A stretch of DNA of 64,000 nucleotides, from assembly GCA_026122225.1 (NCBI GenBank), contig JANEZZ010000467.1, positions 620,001 to 684,000 of the forward strand, in the 5' to 3' direction. Under the pieces are notes generated by a model, which was not told the DNA's origin, searched no databases, and saw only the letters and a program-made list of their open reading frames with translations. Of this stretch, positions 19,208-30,518 are shown piece after piece (positions within the stretch are counted from its first letter, which is position 1; each line of letters starts with the position of its first letter). Position numbers and translations under genes: made by a program. The DNA is from Heloderma charlesbogerti. Its lineage: Eukaryota > Chordata > Lepidosauria > Squamata > Helodermatidae.

Positions 19208-19575
19208 TTGGGGCATTTCTACAAGCGGCATTTATCATGCACTCATTCCCTGCTCACAGTTGTTTACGGGTACTTTAGACAACATCATGACCCTTCAATT
19301 TCGCTTCTGTGTCCAGCCTGCACTTTTGGCGAGTTTTTTTTAGAGTAGAGAAAATGTGGCATTTAATTTAATTGTGAAAGCGAAAGAAAGTGCAATTTCC
19401 TCTTGTGTATTTGTACTATTCTGCTATTCCACAGTGCCACCTAGGGGTTACGTAGCAGAAAAGCAGGAAAGGAAATGCTCCTCATGTAGTGGTCAGATCT
19501 CAATTCTGCAACAAAACTGAAATAGATGCAGTGGATTAATAGCTGGTTAACAGTGTCACGTAGAAAAGCTCTAAG
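19208..19575 (+). mobile_element. MITE-A copy 2
   Basis: Uninterrupted relative of the element at 1011. Left part GGCATTTCTACAAGCGGCAT, interior CACAGTGCCACCTAGGGGTT, right part GTCACGTAGAAAAGCTC, where the young BovB is absent. Confidence 0.7.
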
Positions 19576-19631
19576 TTCAGCCTGCCACCCCGTGGATCAT
19601 CTGAAGAGCAATGATCTGATGGATTAGGCCA

Positions 19632-19692
19632 GACAGCTTAAACTGCCCAGAGAGCTTCGGCTACTGGGCAGTATAGAAATGGAATGAAGTGA
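19632..19692 (+). mobile_element. L2 LINE 3' terminus
   Basis: AAACTGCCCAGAGAGCTTCG and GCTACTGGGCAGTATAGAAA, ending in a degenerate ATGAAGTGAAT tail, then a (CT)n run at 19693-19714. Confidence 0.75.
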
Positions 19693-20094
19693 ATCTCTCT
19701 CTCTCTCTCTCTCTGAACTTTTCAAATCAGCCCTTGATGTGATCCAGGGGCACTTCTAGTGTGGTGTCTCTGTATCATTAGAAAATAGGATTTAATGTGC
19801 TAAAACTGACCTTCCCCTTTTCTTTCTCTCAAATCCTTCCCTCTTCTGACAAAGTCCTTTTCTAGTCATTCAAAACAACAAAGAGAGCTTCCTCATCCCT
19901 GAATACCTGTGACTAATAACAGTTGCAGGCCAGCCCATTCCAGATTTTGCACTGACCCAAAAGACACAAGCAGGATGAGGAACTGAGTCACTGGCTGATC
20001 TCAGTCACCATTTCAGCCTTTTACACAACCAAGCCCAGAGTCTGTTATTTCCAAGGCTCTCCATATGTGTGGGAGTGTGTGGACATCATGCTAA

Positions 20095-20395
20095 ACCAAG
20101 GGTGGGCAGAAAGTAGATCTCCAGATTTTTGGACTTCAATTCTAGTATCAAAAGCAGTATGTCTGGAAAACACAACCAGGAGGGTGCTATTGCAATCAAG
20201 TTCTACTTCTGGGTTTCTCCCAGGCAGCTGGTTGGCCACTGTGTGAACAGAATGCTGGACTAGATGCATCCTTGGTCTGATCCAGCAGGGCTCTTCTGAT
20301 GTTCTTATCTCCCAGTATTCCTGACTATTGGCCATGCTGGCAGGGGCTCCTGGGAGTTCCAAACGTCTGGCAATCTACCTTCCATTATGTACTGT
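20095..20395. mobile_element. Foldback-120 element interrupted by repeat-D
   Basis: Left arm GGGTGGGCAGAAAGTAGATC (20101) and right arm CAAACGTCTGGCAATCTACC (20358) face each other, but the centre holds about 125 bp of another repeat. Confidence 0.65.
20185..20312 (+). mobile_element. Repeat-D 3' fragment
   Basis: GCTGGTTGGCCACTGTGTGA, CAGAATGCTGGACTAGATG and TGATCCAGCAGGGCTCTTCT. The same end is seen at 33968 (reverse), 55135 and 61815 (reverse). Repeat-D is a medium-length dispersed family ending at CTCTTCTGATGTTCTTA; I do not know its class. Confidence 0.7.
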
Positions 20396-20399
20396 GATG

Positions 20400-20870
20400 A
20401 AAATGAGCTGCAGTGAGCGTAAGGCTCGCACACCCCTGTCCCCTGGTGCTGCTGCAGGAGAAGTTTGGAACGTAGCGCTGTGTCATCCAAATGGACAAAC
20501 CGTGTTACATGTTAGCAAGGCAACGTGCTGTGGTTAAGCCAAAAATAGAAGCGAAAGCTTGTAAGCTGCTCCAGAGGTAGAGATAGGAGGGAGAACATGG
20601 AGCCCAAGGCTAGCTGTGGCTCATTGTTGTCACACTAAACAAATACTGGTTTGCTGCTGAAATTCAGTAGTGCGGCAGCAGAAAAAAGTTGCCTGTTTTT
20701 TCTTGTTTTAAAGGAGAACCAGTCCGTATTTGCTGCTGCACTGTGTCAATGGTGAATTTTGGTGGCAAATTCAGTAGCAGGGCACTGGAAGGGGTGTGCA
20801 CACCCCTGGTGGGTTCAGGAAAGGGGAATTGATCCCTGGAGGTTGCCCACCCCTGCTATTACCCAAGAGT
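20400..20870. other. No gene recognised
   Basis: Single-copy-looking sequence with TTTTTTCTTGTTTTAAAGG near 20700; no repeat arms or splice-bounded frame that I can defend. Confidence 0.35.
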
Positions 20871-20882
20871 ATACTGTACTGG

Positions 20883-22162
20883 CCCCTTCATGGATCACTG
20901 CCTTGTTGTGGCGAAGGGGCTTGCGTAACAAGCTAGGCTTCAGCAGTATGTGAACCGAGAACTACCGGAAGTACAAGCTGGGTTTCGAAGAGGCAGAGGA
21001 ACTAGAGATCAAATCGCCAACATTCGCTGCATCATGGAGAAAGCAAGAGAATTCCAGAAAAACGTCTATTTCTGCTTCATTGACTACGCTAAAGCCTTTG
21101 ATTGTGTGGATCACAACAAACTGTGGCAAATTCTTAAAGTGATGGGAGTACCAGACCACCTTACCTGTCTCCTGAGAAACCTGTACGAGGGTCAAGAAGC
21201 AACAGTAAGAACCAGACATGGAACAACCGATTGGTTCAAAATTGGGAAAGGAGTACGACAAGGCTGCATATTGTCACCCTGCTTATTTAACTTATATGCA
21301 GAGTACATCATGAGAAATGCCGGGTTGGATGAATCAGAGGTCGGAATTAAGATTGCTGGGAGAATTATCAACAACCTCCGATATGCAGACGATACCACCC
21401 TAATGGCAGAAAGCGAAGAGGATCTCAAGAGCCTCTTGTTGAGGGTGAAAGAGGAGAGTGCAAAAGCTGGTTTGAAACTCAACATTAAAAAAACTAAGAT
21501 CATGGCATCTGGCCCCATCACTTCCTGGCATATAGAAGGGGAAGAAATGGAAGCAGTGACAGATTTTACTTTCTTGGGCTCCAAGATCACCGCAGACGGT
21601 GACTGTAGCCATGAAATTAAAAGACGCTTGCTCCTTGGGAGGAAAGCTATGGCCAACCTAGACAGCATAGTAAGAAGCAGAGACATCACCTTGCCGACAA
21701 AGGTCCGTCTAATCAAAGCTATGGTTTTCCCAGTAGTAATGTATGGCTGTGAGAGCTGGACTATAAGGAAGGCTGAGCGCCGAAGAATTGATGCTTTCGA
21801 ACTGTGGTGCTGGAGAAGACTCTTACGAGTCCCCTGGACTGCAAGGAGGTCAAATCAGTCCATCCTAAAGGAAATCAACCCTGAGTGCTCATTGGAAGGA
21901 CAGATAATGAAGCTGAAGCTCCAATATTTTGGCCACCTAATGCGAAGAGAAAACTCCCTGGAAAAGACCCTGATGCTGGGAAAGACTGAAGGCAAAAGGA
22001 GAAGGGGACGGCAGAGGATGAGATGGCTAGATAGCATCACGGATGCAATGAATATGAACTTGAGCACGCTCCGGGAGAGAGCGCAGGACAGGAAGGACTG
22101 GCGTGCTATGGTCCATGGGGTCACGAAGAGTCGGACACGACTGAACGACTGAACAACAACAA
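20883..22162 (+). mobile_element. BovB LINE copy 2, internally deleted
   Basis: Has the exact family 5' end (CCCCTTCATGGATCACTGCC to GGCTTGCGTAAC at 20928) joined directly to AAGCTAGGCTTCAGCAG, which lies at about 3336 in copy 1. About 1.94 kb between leader and reverse transcriptase is missing. Both outer ends are intact, with a perfect 12-bp duplication ATACTGTACTGG at 20871-20882 and 22163-22174. The endonuclease is entirely gone, so it cannot move by itself. Confidence 0.93.
20950..22152 (+). pseudogene. BovB reverse transcriptase and C-terminus, endonuclease deleted
   Basis: Open for 400 codons from an internal ATG and equivalent to about residues 647-1046 of the full ORF: RGRGTRDQIANIR, FIDYAKAFD, VRQGCILSP, RYADDTTLMAE and the C-terminal VHGVTKSRTRLND. 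No frameshift or stop. It keeps CSHEIKRR, supporting this as the family form. A protein without the endonuclease and the first RT blocks would not be expected to work. Confidence 0.9.
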
Positions 22163-22229
22163 ATACTGTACTGGACACAGTGAAAACATGTATGAAACTG
22201 CAGTGGTGCAGTGAGGTAGTTTTTGAGGA

Positions 22230-22558
22230 TTTGTAGACGAGGCTAAAATCTTTGCAGGATTAAGCTCGGCTCCATTATGCATGTGCTTCCCCTTTGTTTC
22301 CTGGGGGTTTCCTTATGTTTCATATGTTTCCATACGTTTCATTATTCAGCCACTAGATGGCACGGTGATATAGTGGGATTCCAAAAGTACACTAGCCTTT
22401 ATTATGATTTAAATTTATTGCCACATTTTCATTCATCTTTTAAAAGCCAGGATATAAAGGCTAAAAAGGATGGGAGAGGTCATGAAAAGGACGTCATCAA
22501 ACTTCCATGAGTGACCAGCTATGAGCATGTGATAAAAGCCTCATATAGAAATCTGCTT
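22230..22558. mobile_element. MITE-B copy, diverged
   Basis: Shares with 5731-6122 the segments CATATGTTTCCATACGTTTC, TTCAGCCACTAGATGG, AAAAGGATGGGAGAGG and GGACGTCATCAAACTTCC. The ends (GACGAGGCTAAAATC / GATAAAAGCCTCATA) are inverted but imperfect. Confidence 0.6.
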
Positions 22559-23144
22559 AGACTCTGGACATAATGGTTTTATTGGAAGGGTGTGTGTGTC
22601 TCTTTAGTTGGTAATGTGTATTATTTCACTTACTTCAAAGTGTGGTAAGCCAGGCTTGCTGATTTGGGCACCCTCCTGCCCATTCTGCTGAGTGGGGCCC
22701 TGGGCTTCTGTCCCCAAATTGTGCCCTGGTGGCACCACAGCTGAACTGTGCTCTCATGTCTGGCAGCACTAACACACGAAGATGGCACCTGCCAAAATTG
22801 CTGTGCAGAGGTGTGAGCAGTGCTACCTGGCTGCCAGCTGTTCCGGCCAGTGTCAAGCAGAAACAAAGAGCCCACTTCTAGGTGCTTGTAGTAGCTGCCA
22901 TTGCTAGTTAGCAGCCAAAAATAGGGAAGACGAAACTATGCAGTACAGGTGCAGCCACAAGAGTCCTGCACCGAAGCCTCCAAATTGCTTCAGTTGGTGC
23001 AAAGCAATGATGTTTTTGTTTTGTTTTTCATCCACAGTTTACTATGCTGGAGGACTCGATGGTGAGACCCATGTAACTTCTTGTTTTTGACTCACTGGTT
23101 ACAACAGCTTCTTTTCTCTTCTTGTATTTAATTAAATAATAATA

Positions 23145-23540
23145 ATAAAAAATTCTTACACACCTTAAAAAAGAAGGCTCAAAGTAACTTACAAAAGAAT
23201 TAAAACATACAAAAGTTAAAACAGCTACAATTATCCATTAAAATACAACCACCGTATAAAACAACTGAAACGTCAGTGATGACCCTAAACAATACAACTG
23301 ATGCATTAAACAGTCCATCATATGCCATCAAATGCCTGGGAATAGAGGAAAGATGGCAAAAAGATGACAGTTGATGCTAGGCGGGCCTTGCTGGGGAGAG
23401 CATTCCACAGGGAGCTACAACTGAAAAGACTCTTTTCCCTTGTTGCCATTGTCCGAACTTCCCTTGGGGAGGCACTCAGAGAAAGGCTTCAGATGTTGAT
23501 CGTAGGGCACAGGTAAGGTCATCCTGGGAGAGGGACTGTG
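23145..23540 (-). pseudogene. L2 LINE 3' fragment
   Basis: Reverse complement of the L2 C-terminal block: the + strand reads GCATTCCACAGGGAGCTACA and CTTTTCCCTTGTTGCCATTG, matching the AFSAVAPxLWN region of other copies, followed by an A-rich 3' end. The reading frame is broken. Confidence 0.75.
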
Positions 23541-23616
23541 TCAGGTATTGTAGTCCCAAGTGCGTGCAATTCTGTTGTTACTATATTGGCCCAGGCATGA
23601 ACAGAGTAATTCATTT

Positions 23617-24016
23617 AGGGCGCAATCCTGTTGGGATAGGCGGCTGCCTCTGAACTTGGATGTGACCACCTATCCAATGCAGGGCAGGAGAAGCGCGGAG
23701 GGGATCGTCCCCTCCATGCTTCAGCCGCCCTGCATTCGTGGCTAGACAGCCGATTTCAGCTGTCTAGCCGTGGAAAGGCGGAGTGGGCGGGGGGGCAGAT
23801 GCCGGCCAATGCATAGGAAGCGTTGGAATGGCACTTCTGCCCTTTGCACTCCGGCACACCCCCAGGAATGCCCCATTTTCGCTGCTCCGCACTCCTCTTC
23901 CAAGTGTGGCGTGCAGGGCCATTCCATGCTGCCTATGAGGCAGCGCGGGAGTGGGTGGAGGTCGGTTCTCAGGGCCCACTTCTAGCCACTGACTAGTGGC
24001 CATAGGATTGCGCCCT
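23617..24016. mobile_element. 400-bp inverted-repeat DNA element
   Basis: Ends AGGGCGCAATCC and GGATTGCGCCCT are exact 12-bp inverted repeats. The interior is GC-richer than the surroundings and also foldback-like (TAGACAGCCGATTTCAGC / GCTGTCTAGCCG at its centre). No matching target duplication found. Non-coding. Confidence 0.75.
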
Positions 24017-24400
24017 TAATCGATCATTATTGCACAATTAGAAAATAGCTTTGCAATGTATCAAAGATGTCCAGGCAGATTCACTAAACCAGGAAAGAGC
24101 AATCTTTGAAGCATTCACAGGAAATCTAAAATTGCTAACACTAGAACTGAAATTAGACAGTAGGACCAAGTCATTCCACCTGCAAGGGGAAAAAGAAGAA
24201 GAAAGAAATGTGAACATGCTATCTAATATCTTTTGGATATTTATCATATAGTAAAAGCATTCTCCCATTCACGAGAGGGTGGTATTGCCAGGACTGGAGG
24301 AAAACCAAGGTTTGCAGAAGTGTAAAAATCTTTGCAAAAAACGACAACATCCTATTAGGAGAGCTTCCAATGAGGACTGAGCATGCTCAGTGGACATGGG
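24017..24400. other. No feature recognised
   Basis: AT-rich, contains a 66-codon open frame (24051-24251) without splice sites or family signature. Confidence 0.35.
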
Positions 24401-24408
24401 ATGTTGAC

Positions 24409-24485
24409 CAGGGCCGGTCCTACCACTAGGCAAAGTGAGGTGGCTGCCTCAGGCAGAGGCGGCCACCTCTGTTTGAAGACCGCCT
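24409..24485. mobile_element. Left part of hAT-like MITE (CAGGGCCGG type)
   Basis: CAGGGCCGGTCCTACCACTA then GGCAAAGTGAGGTGGCTGCC and CTCAGGC. The same start is seen in the complete element at 52462. A right end was not located. Confidence 0.6.
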
Positions 24486-24644
24486 GTATTTGAAGGACTG
24501 TCCAATTCAAGTCCAACTGAAAAGTAAAGAACCATAAGGAAGGAGAGCAGCAGGGGCCTTGAAGTGGCTCATCAACAGTTAACACCTGGACAGCAGACTG
24601 AGGTGACACACAGGTCACCTGGTCACAGTCTTTGCCACTAGGGT

Positions 24645-24812
24645 GAGATGCACTGTATTTCTGTTTAAATTATTATAATTATTTCCAAATGTTCATATAT
24701 ATACCTATACATCAGCATATGCAAATGTTATGCAAAATCTGCATCGTCTTTTGTCCTCTTTTTGGGTGATGCATTTCTTCTTCTTTGGCAATATGTGGGT
24801 GGCCACTTTACT
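24645..24812 (+). repeat. Repeat-E fragment
   Basis: GATGCACTGTATTTCTGTTT, TATGCAAAATCTGCATC and TTTTGTCCTCTTTTTGGGTG. Matching pieces at 43045 and 49155 show it is dispersed. Class unknown. Confidence 0.55.
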
Positions 24813-25504
24813 CAAACCAGACAGCAAAACTACCCTGCTGCTTGCTGTCCGGGGCAACCCCTGTGGGGGCAATGGAATGGTGTATCTTGGAAGAAGGCCT
24901 GACTGGCTGGAAACCTAAACAGGAGTATTCTGTTGGAGATTCCACTTGTCTATATACAGTTTTTGTTGGGAGGCAGTCATCAAATGCATGAGTCTTTTAA
25001 TTGTGCAAAGATGGTAAGTAGTCCTTAGTTAATTTTTTTTAAGTTGCTGCAGGTTGTGCAACTTCCTTGCAGGAAAATGTACTTGAAAAACCTTAACACT
25101 CTGGTGTCACACCTTGCTTTTTTCCTTCCCTGGCATATTTTTCCATCCTTTCCCTCCTCATTCCCAGAAAGCTTTCTGTTCACCCTCCACCACCCTGTGT
25201 ACCACTGAGTGCAGCCTTTCCCTACTGGAAAGAGCATACTTGATGGATGCAGCTTCATTAGTCATTGAAGCGTTTAGAAACTTTAAGAGGAAGTGATGAA
25301 ACTAGCTGTGCTGAGTGTCATGTCACCTGAGGCCAAATGTTGATGACATAATGCTGGGAATTCTGAATCTGAGGGTTTCCCACCCACCCCTTACCCCTCT
25401 GAGTAGACATCTTCTGTTCAAAACAAACATTTAGCAAGCCTCCAGTTTTACAAGTCCATCTGAGAAACAATGGCTTGTTTGAAACTGAGGGACAAAATCA
25501 GTCT

Positions 25505-25632
25505 TCCCCATCCTGATGGCCTCCAGATGTTTTTGACCCCAATTCCCATTGTTCCTGAGCATTGGCTATGCTGACTGGGGCTGATGGGAGTTGGAGTCAA
25601 AAACATCTGGATGGCAGCAGGTTGGTTAAGGC
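25505..25632. mobile_element. Foldback-120 element
   Basis: CCTCCAGATGTTTTTGACCC and GTCAAAAACATCTGGATGG form the outer arms; CAATTCCCATTG / TGATGGGAGTTGG the inner pair. Here the common GTTGGACTAC segment is replaced by TTTTGACCCC. Confidence 0.8.
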
Positions 25633-25739
25633 CATTTTAGATATTTTGCACTTGGTACCAGAGTACATGATGCGCATGTACAGCATCTATTATGAAGGGT
25701 GCAACTATGTATGTTTTCCCTTTAACATACATGGAAAAG

Positions 25740-25966
25740 GTGAGCAAGAGCTGTAGTGGTCAAAGCGTCAGGCTAGAATCAGGGAGACCCAGGTTAAAAT
25801 CTCCAATCATCCGCAAAGCATATTGGGTGACTTTGGATCAGTCTCTACCTCCCAGCCTAGGCTACCTCACAGGGTTGTTATGGGGATAAAATGGGTGGGG
25901 GAGAACCATGTTCACCCTCTTGCACTCCTTAGAGCGAGTGAGGGATACAAATGTAATAAATAAAAA
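25740..25966 (+). mobile_element. SINE-2 copy, diverged
   Basis: GAGCTGTAGTGGTCAAAGCG head, GAGACCCAGGTTAAAATCTC B-box region, CTACCTCACAGGGTTGTTAT body and AATGTAATAAATAAA tail. Confidence 0.8.
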
Positions 25967-26569
25967 GAAAGGATCAGGTTCCCACATCTGTGGTTGCCAA
26001 CATATCAGGAAAAATGCCAGCCTGTTCTGCTTGTGCACTTTTAAAGGTAACTTGAATGACAGAAATCAGGAGGGGATGCATTCTCTGGCATGGAGAATGA
26101 AACAATGTCACTAGCTAATGCCTCAAGATCAAGCTGTTGTTAAAAGGCACGGGAGCAAGGATCAATGAAAAAGTTGGCAATACTAGCCATGTCCTGCATC
26201 CTAAAAGGGGAAAGACATATTTGAAACACATATGCATCTTTCAAAATAGATGGAAATACTTGGGTATTAACTACGAAATATCTCATGAGAAGTAGTCTTT
26301 AGAGAGAGAGATGAAGTGATCTACCCAAAGCTCTGTAAGAGAGCCACAAAATGAACCCAGGCATCCAAGTTTCCTTTCCTCAATTCCACTTCCTCATTTA
26401 CTTACTCTGCTTTTCTAATCTGATGGTGGAGGATCCTGATCCTGGAGGTGAAGATGTTGATAGGTGAGTAGCCATTGGATCTGGAAGGAATGAGAATAAT
26501 GGATTTACAGGGCGCAGAGTTGCTGAATGACAAGTAAAATGCCCTGCCCTGCACTAACAGCTTAACTGC

Positions 26570-26990
26570 TTGGTGCCATCTGAAGGACTGCCTCCTCCCA
26601 TATGTGCCTGCCTGGACCCTATCCTCAGTGGCTCTTCTCCATGAGCCTCTGCCAAAGGAGGTGAGGCGGGTGGCTACCAAGAAGAGGGCCTTTTCTGCGG
26701 TGGCACCCCGGCTGTGGAATGAGCTCCCTAGAGAGGTTTGCCTGGCGCCAGGTGAAGACCTTTTTATTCTCCCAGGCATTTTAGCTTCCTAGTCCTTTAG
26801 CTTTGGTTTTAAATTTGTATTTTAAATCTCTGCATTGCTGGTAGGTTTCATTCTGGTTGTATTGTGGTTTTAATGCTTTTATATTTTACATTGTTTTATC
26901 CTGTGCTTTTTGGTTTTAATTTTTGTGAACCGTCCAGAGAGCTTCAGATATTGGGTGGTATAGAAATTAAAAATAAATAAATAAATATTG
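26570..26990 (+). pseudogene. L2 LINE 3' fragment
   Basis: Encodes LKDCLLPYVPAW, then KKRAFSAVAPRLWNELPREV, the last block of the L2 ORF, followed by a T-rich 3' UTR, the hairpin AACCGTCCAGAGAGCTTCAG and an (AAAT)n tail. 5' truncated. Confidence 0.88.
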
Positions 26991-26999
26991 TGTCTTTAA

Positions 27000-27830
27000 C
27001 GGCAGCTGAGTCTGCAGGAATGTCCAAGTTAAGCTTTTCACGGCATCAAGATAAACATAAACAACTTGGTAAGCTTGGCTTTGTACTCTGAGCAGTATGA
27101 AGGTGCAGGTGCACCGCAGTGCTTCCTCAGGTTTGGTTTCCTTTGGAAGGGGATCACTGGAGGTTTATCAGCATTCTGTAACGTTTGTGTTTATTTACAG
27201 ATATGCAGGTTAAACGTAGGTGGAGGCACAGCTTAAAGCACGGGTGTTGAGCCTCTTCCAGCCTGAGGGCTGAATTGCATTTTGGAGAAGCTGGGGGTGG
27301 GGGGAGACATTCGAGTGGTGAACTTGTGGCCAAAGGCAAAGGGGGTGGGGCCAATGGTAGCACCAGCAAAAAAATTATGGGGGGACACAGGAGGGGCAAA
27401 GTATATTTCTAGGTGGACGAGCTGTGTCCCATATGCCAAGATCTCTGAAAGAAAAATAATGGTATATTTCACATTTTTTCTGAAATAAATGGGAAATAGG
27501 TTACTTTGGGCTTACATCACAGAAGGGGAAATTAATTTGAATTTTGAAAAATATTCATGTGTGGTTAGATCTTCTTTTCTTTCTTTTTTTTACTATATGA
27601 GTTGCCCCATACATAAATAATAAATTCAGTTCAGGCAGGCAGTAAGCAACATTCGCAAGCAGCAACTGGATTACTTTTTGGTGACAGTTTTCTTAAACAT
27701 ATACAGGGTGCTGAGCTTTAATTATTTACACACATTCTTTTCAATGTAAAATTCAGTTGCAAAGGGAGAAGGCACAGACAGTCAAGAGGTCAGCAAAGTT
27801 GGATCACAGAGCATGTAATGTTTGTGTACA
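27000..27830. other. No gene; possible old DNA element
   Basis: A GGGGTGGGGCCAATGG-type GC patch at 27.23-27.42 kb resembles the patch at 55.03-55.13 kb and may be an old DNA element. The rest is AT-rich with no exon signals. Confidence 0.4.
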
Positions 27831-27854
27831 CACACGTGTGTGTGTGTGTGTGTA
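27826..27854. repeat. (CA)/(TG) tract
   Basis: ACACACACGTGTGTGTGTGT, a self-complementary purine/pyrimidine alternation. Confidence 0.95.
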
Positions 27855-28099
27855 ATTTCAGAAATAGAACCAAGCGCATTTTATCACAATTTCGGGCATT
27901 CTTAATTGGAAACACACTTACTAGTCCATAAGGTAGTAGACAAAAAGATTTCCCTGAAAACCTAAAAACCAGATATGGCCTGGGGGTGTACTCCAGTGAA
28001 TCACTAAAATCGGCTTTCTGTCCAAGCACATTGGCCCCACCTCTGTTGTTAGAGGCCTAATTATCCCATTTCAAACAAGTGGCAGCCCTGTGTCCTTCT

Positions 28100-29850
28100 G
28101 AAGACACATACCTCTGTCACCATCTTGAGCCCTCCCACCAAGAGAGGGCCATGAGCCCCTTCACACACACCCCTCCACCACCTTCTCAATAAATCCCTCC
28201 AGAGGAAAGCAGAAAAATCCTTTTGTGATGATTGCCATGGCTCACTGATGAGGTAGACACACTTTGCACATTCTCAAAGACACTTCTTTTGTCCCCACAA
28301 GTGGAATCTCAACAAACACACAGCTACACCCAACACACACGTTAAACCTTACCTCAAAACAACAAGAAAAATTACAAATTAGGTACTCTCTTCAGGCTGT
28401 GGTTATTCAGTTCCAAGACAGTGTTAGGAAGTATGCTTTAATTTACATGGACGTGCAGATCACATACATGAGGGATCTTTTGGTGTTGACCTCTGGGCGC
28501 TTAGGAAAACCTGATACCCCCAAAAGCTGAGAGAGTCAGAGACCACACCAAGGTCTTTGAAAGCAATTCTTTGTTTTATGAAAGAATATAAAATGAAATA
28601 AAATCACTCATCAGGGAAATTAGAATCCTGTCTGTCTGTTTGTCTGTCTGTCTATCATCTATCTGGGAAATTAGAATCGTACATTAACACCGAGAAGGTT
28701 AGGTACACTGGAACTTATAGAAAATTGTGTGTGTGTATTCAAAAGAGAAGTTTTAATTTGTAGTAAGGTGTGTGTGTGTGTTTAAAAGAAGTTTGATAAA
28801 AGTGCAGCATCTCAAAGAGAAGTTTTTAATTCCTAGCAAGGTAGGGGTGTGTGTGTGTAGTTGATCATGGAGGAAGGGGGAGAAAGAAGTTTCAGCTTGG
28901 GATAATTTGAAGGGATAGAAACAGACTCTTTGGGGGAATTGTGAAAGATTTGGGGGGGTAGAGCAAATGCAGAGGTTTGGGAAGAAAGTGGATGGAGAGG
29001 CATAAAGGAGCAACGGGGAGCTCCCAAAGCCAAGGGCTTCTGGAGTTTGGAATGGGATATAATATTAGGAAACAGGGAGGAAAAGAGAATAATTGGAGTA
29101 TGGACTACTTAGAAGGAAAATAGAAGATAATGCAGAGATTTACCTCTCCGTATCTGCTGACTTGTGAAGTGATGGGAAGCTCTGTTGAGCTCCTGTAGCA
29201 AAGAAGGGGAAACAGGACAAAAGCGGGGGGGGGGGGCTCTTCTGAGAAGAAGGGTGTTCTATGAATTTGGGTTGCTGTTTTTCTCTCTCTCAGGATTTAG
29301 TAATCAAAACAAAACAAGTATTTCTTCTAAGACTGCTCAAGGATGTTGGAAAATGGATTTTTAGGTGGCAGACATTAAGGGAAGAAAGAAGACAATGGGC
29401 TCCTCTTTCCTGATGGATGGGAGTTGTTGAGTGAATATCTTTGGCTATCATAGGTGAGCAAGATAGCCAGGGGAATGTTGGTGATTGTCTTAAACATAGG
29501 TGACAAAAGAGTTGTGCAGGCATGCCTGCTTACACAGTATTGGTGACTCACAGTTTTAAAAGATATTGAATTCTTTATTTTTCCTTCTATTTAAACAAGT
29601 TAGAAATCAGTGTAAAATATTTCATGGAGCGGGCGTCTGTGGTTATTGTCCTGAGGCAAGATCTGAAATTTGCAAGTATCAGCACCAAGGAATTAAGGCA
29701 CAATCGCTGGCCTGAAACTTGTATGCAAGAAATCTGTAGTTCCACTTGGATGAGCTGGACTCAATATCCCATGGAACCTGCTTTTTTTTTGGCCGAGCCT
29801 CTTGCAGTCCTCCTCCACACTCTCTGTTCACATCTCTCAGGAGCCACCAA
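28100..29850. other. Gene-free stretch
   Basis: Contains a (CTGT)n run at 28630-28655, three short (GT)n runs between 28720 and 28860, and a G run at 29224-29236. No repeat family or exon that I can support. Confidence 0.5.
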
Positions 29851-29854
29851 CTCA

Positions 29855-30505
29855 CTTCACTTCACTTCATTTCATTTTCATTTCATTCCATTTATTATAT
29901 TTCTGTCCCACCCCATAGCTGAAGCTCTCTGAGCGGTTCACAAAAATTAAAGCCATTAAAATACATTATATAAAGGATAAAACCATTCACATAATGACAT
30001 AGAACAAATAGCACACACAACACAACATATATCTAAAACAATTAAAAACCATCAGCCAGAAACAATCAAAAAGACTCCTTATATGCTGCCAAATGCCTGA
30101 GAGAAGAGGGCAGTTTTAAAGATGACAATGTTGGTGCCAGGCAGGCCTCATCACGGAGATTTTTCCATAAATGGGGGGCCACCACCGAGAAGCCCCTCTC
30201 CCTTGTTGCAGCCCTCTGAGCCTACCTTGGAGAAGGCTCCCAGAGGAGGGCCTTAGATGCAGAGTATATGTACAGATTGGTTCATGCTGGGAGAGGTGTT
30301 CCATCAGGTACTGTGGTCCCGAGCCATATAATGCTTTATAGCTCAAAACCAGCATTTTGAATTGGGCTTGGAAGCATATAGGCAGCCAGTGCAAGTGGGC
30401 CAGAATCGGTCTTATATGTTCGGCCCTTCTGGTCCCTGTTATAAGTCTGACTGCTGCATTTTGCACAAGCTGCAACTTCTGAACCACCTTCAAAGGCAGA
30501 CCCAC
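29855..30505 (-). pseudogene. L2 LINE, 3' half of a copy split by BovB
   Basis: On the - strand: LQLVQNAAVRLITGTRRAEH, then ILAHLHWLPI, FKMLVLSYKALYGSGPQYL and the 3' hairpin at 29905-29935. This is the L2 ORF2 C-terminus. Its 5' continuation resumes at 32644 on the other side of the BovB insertion. A frameshift after about residue 100 shows it was already decaying. Confidence 0.9.
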
Positions 30506-30518
30506 ATAGAACACATTG

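Noticed and set aside
20920..20936. Spliced BovB RNA as the origin of copy 2
   Set aside because: The junction cannot be placed as GT...AG in copy-1 sequence even allowing for the shared bases.
23039..23062. A 24-nt mini-exon (acceptor CATCCACAG, donor GGTGAG) in phase 0, possible extra tail exon of the receptor
   Set aside because: Too short to judge, lies after the stop-containing exon at 17636-17815, and no family match.
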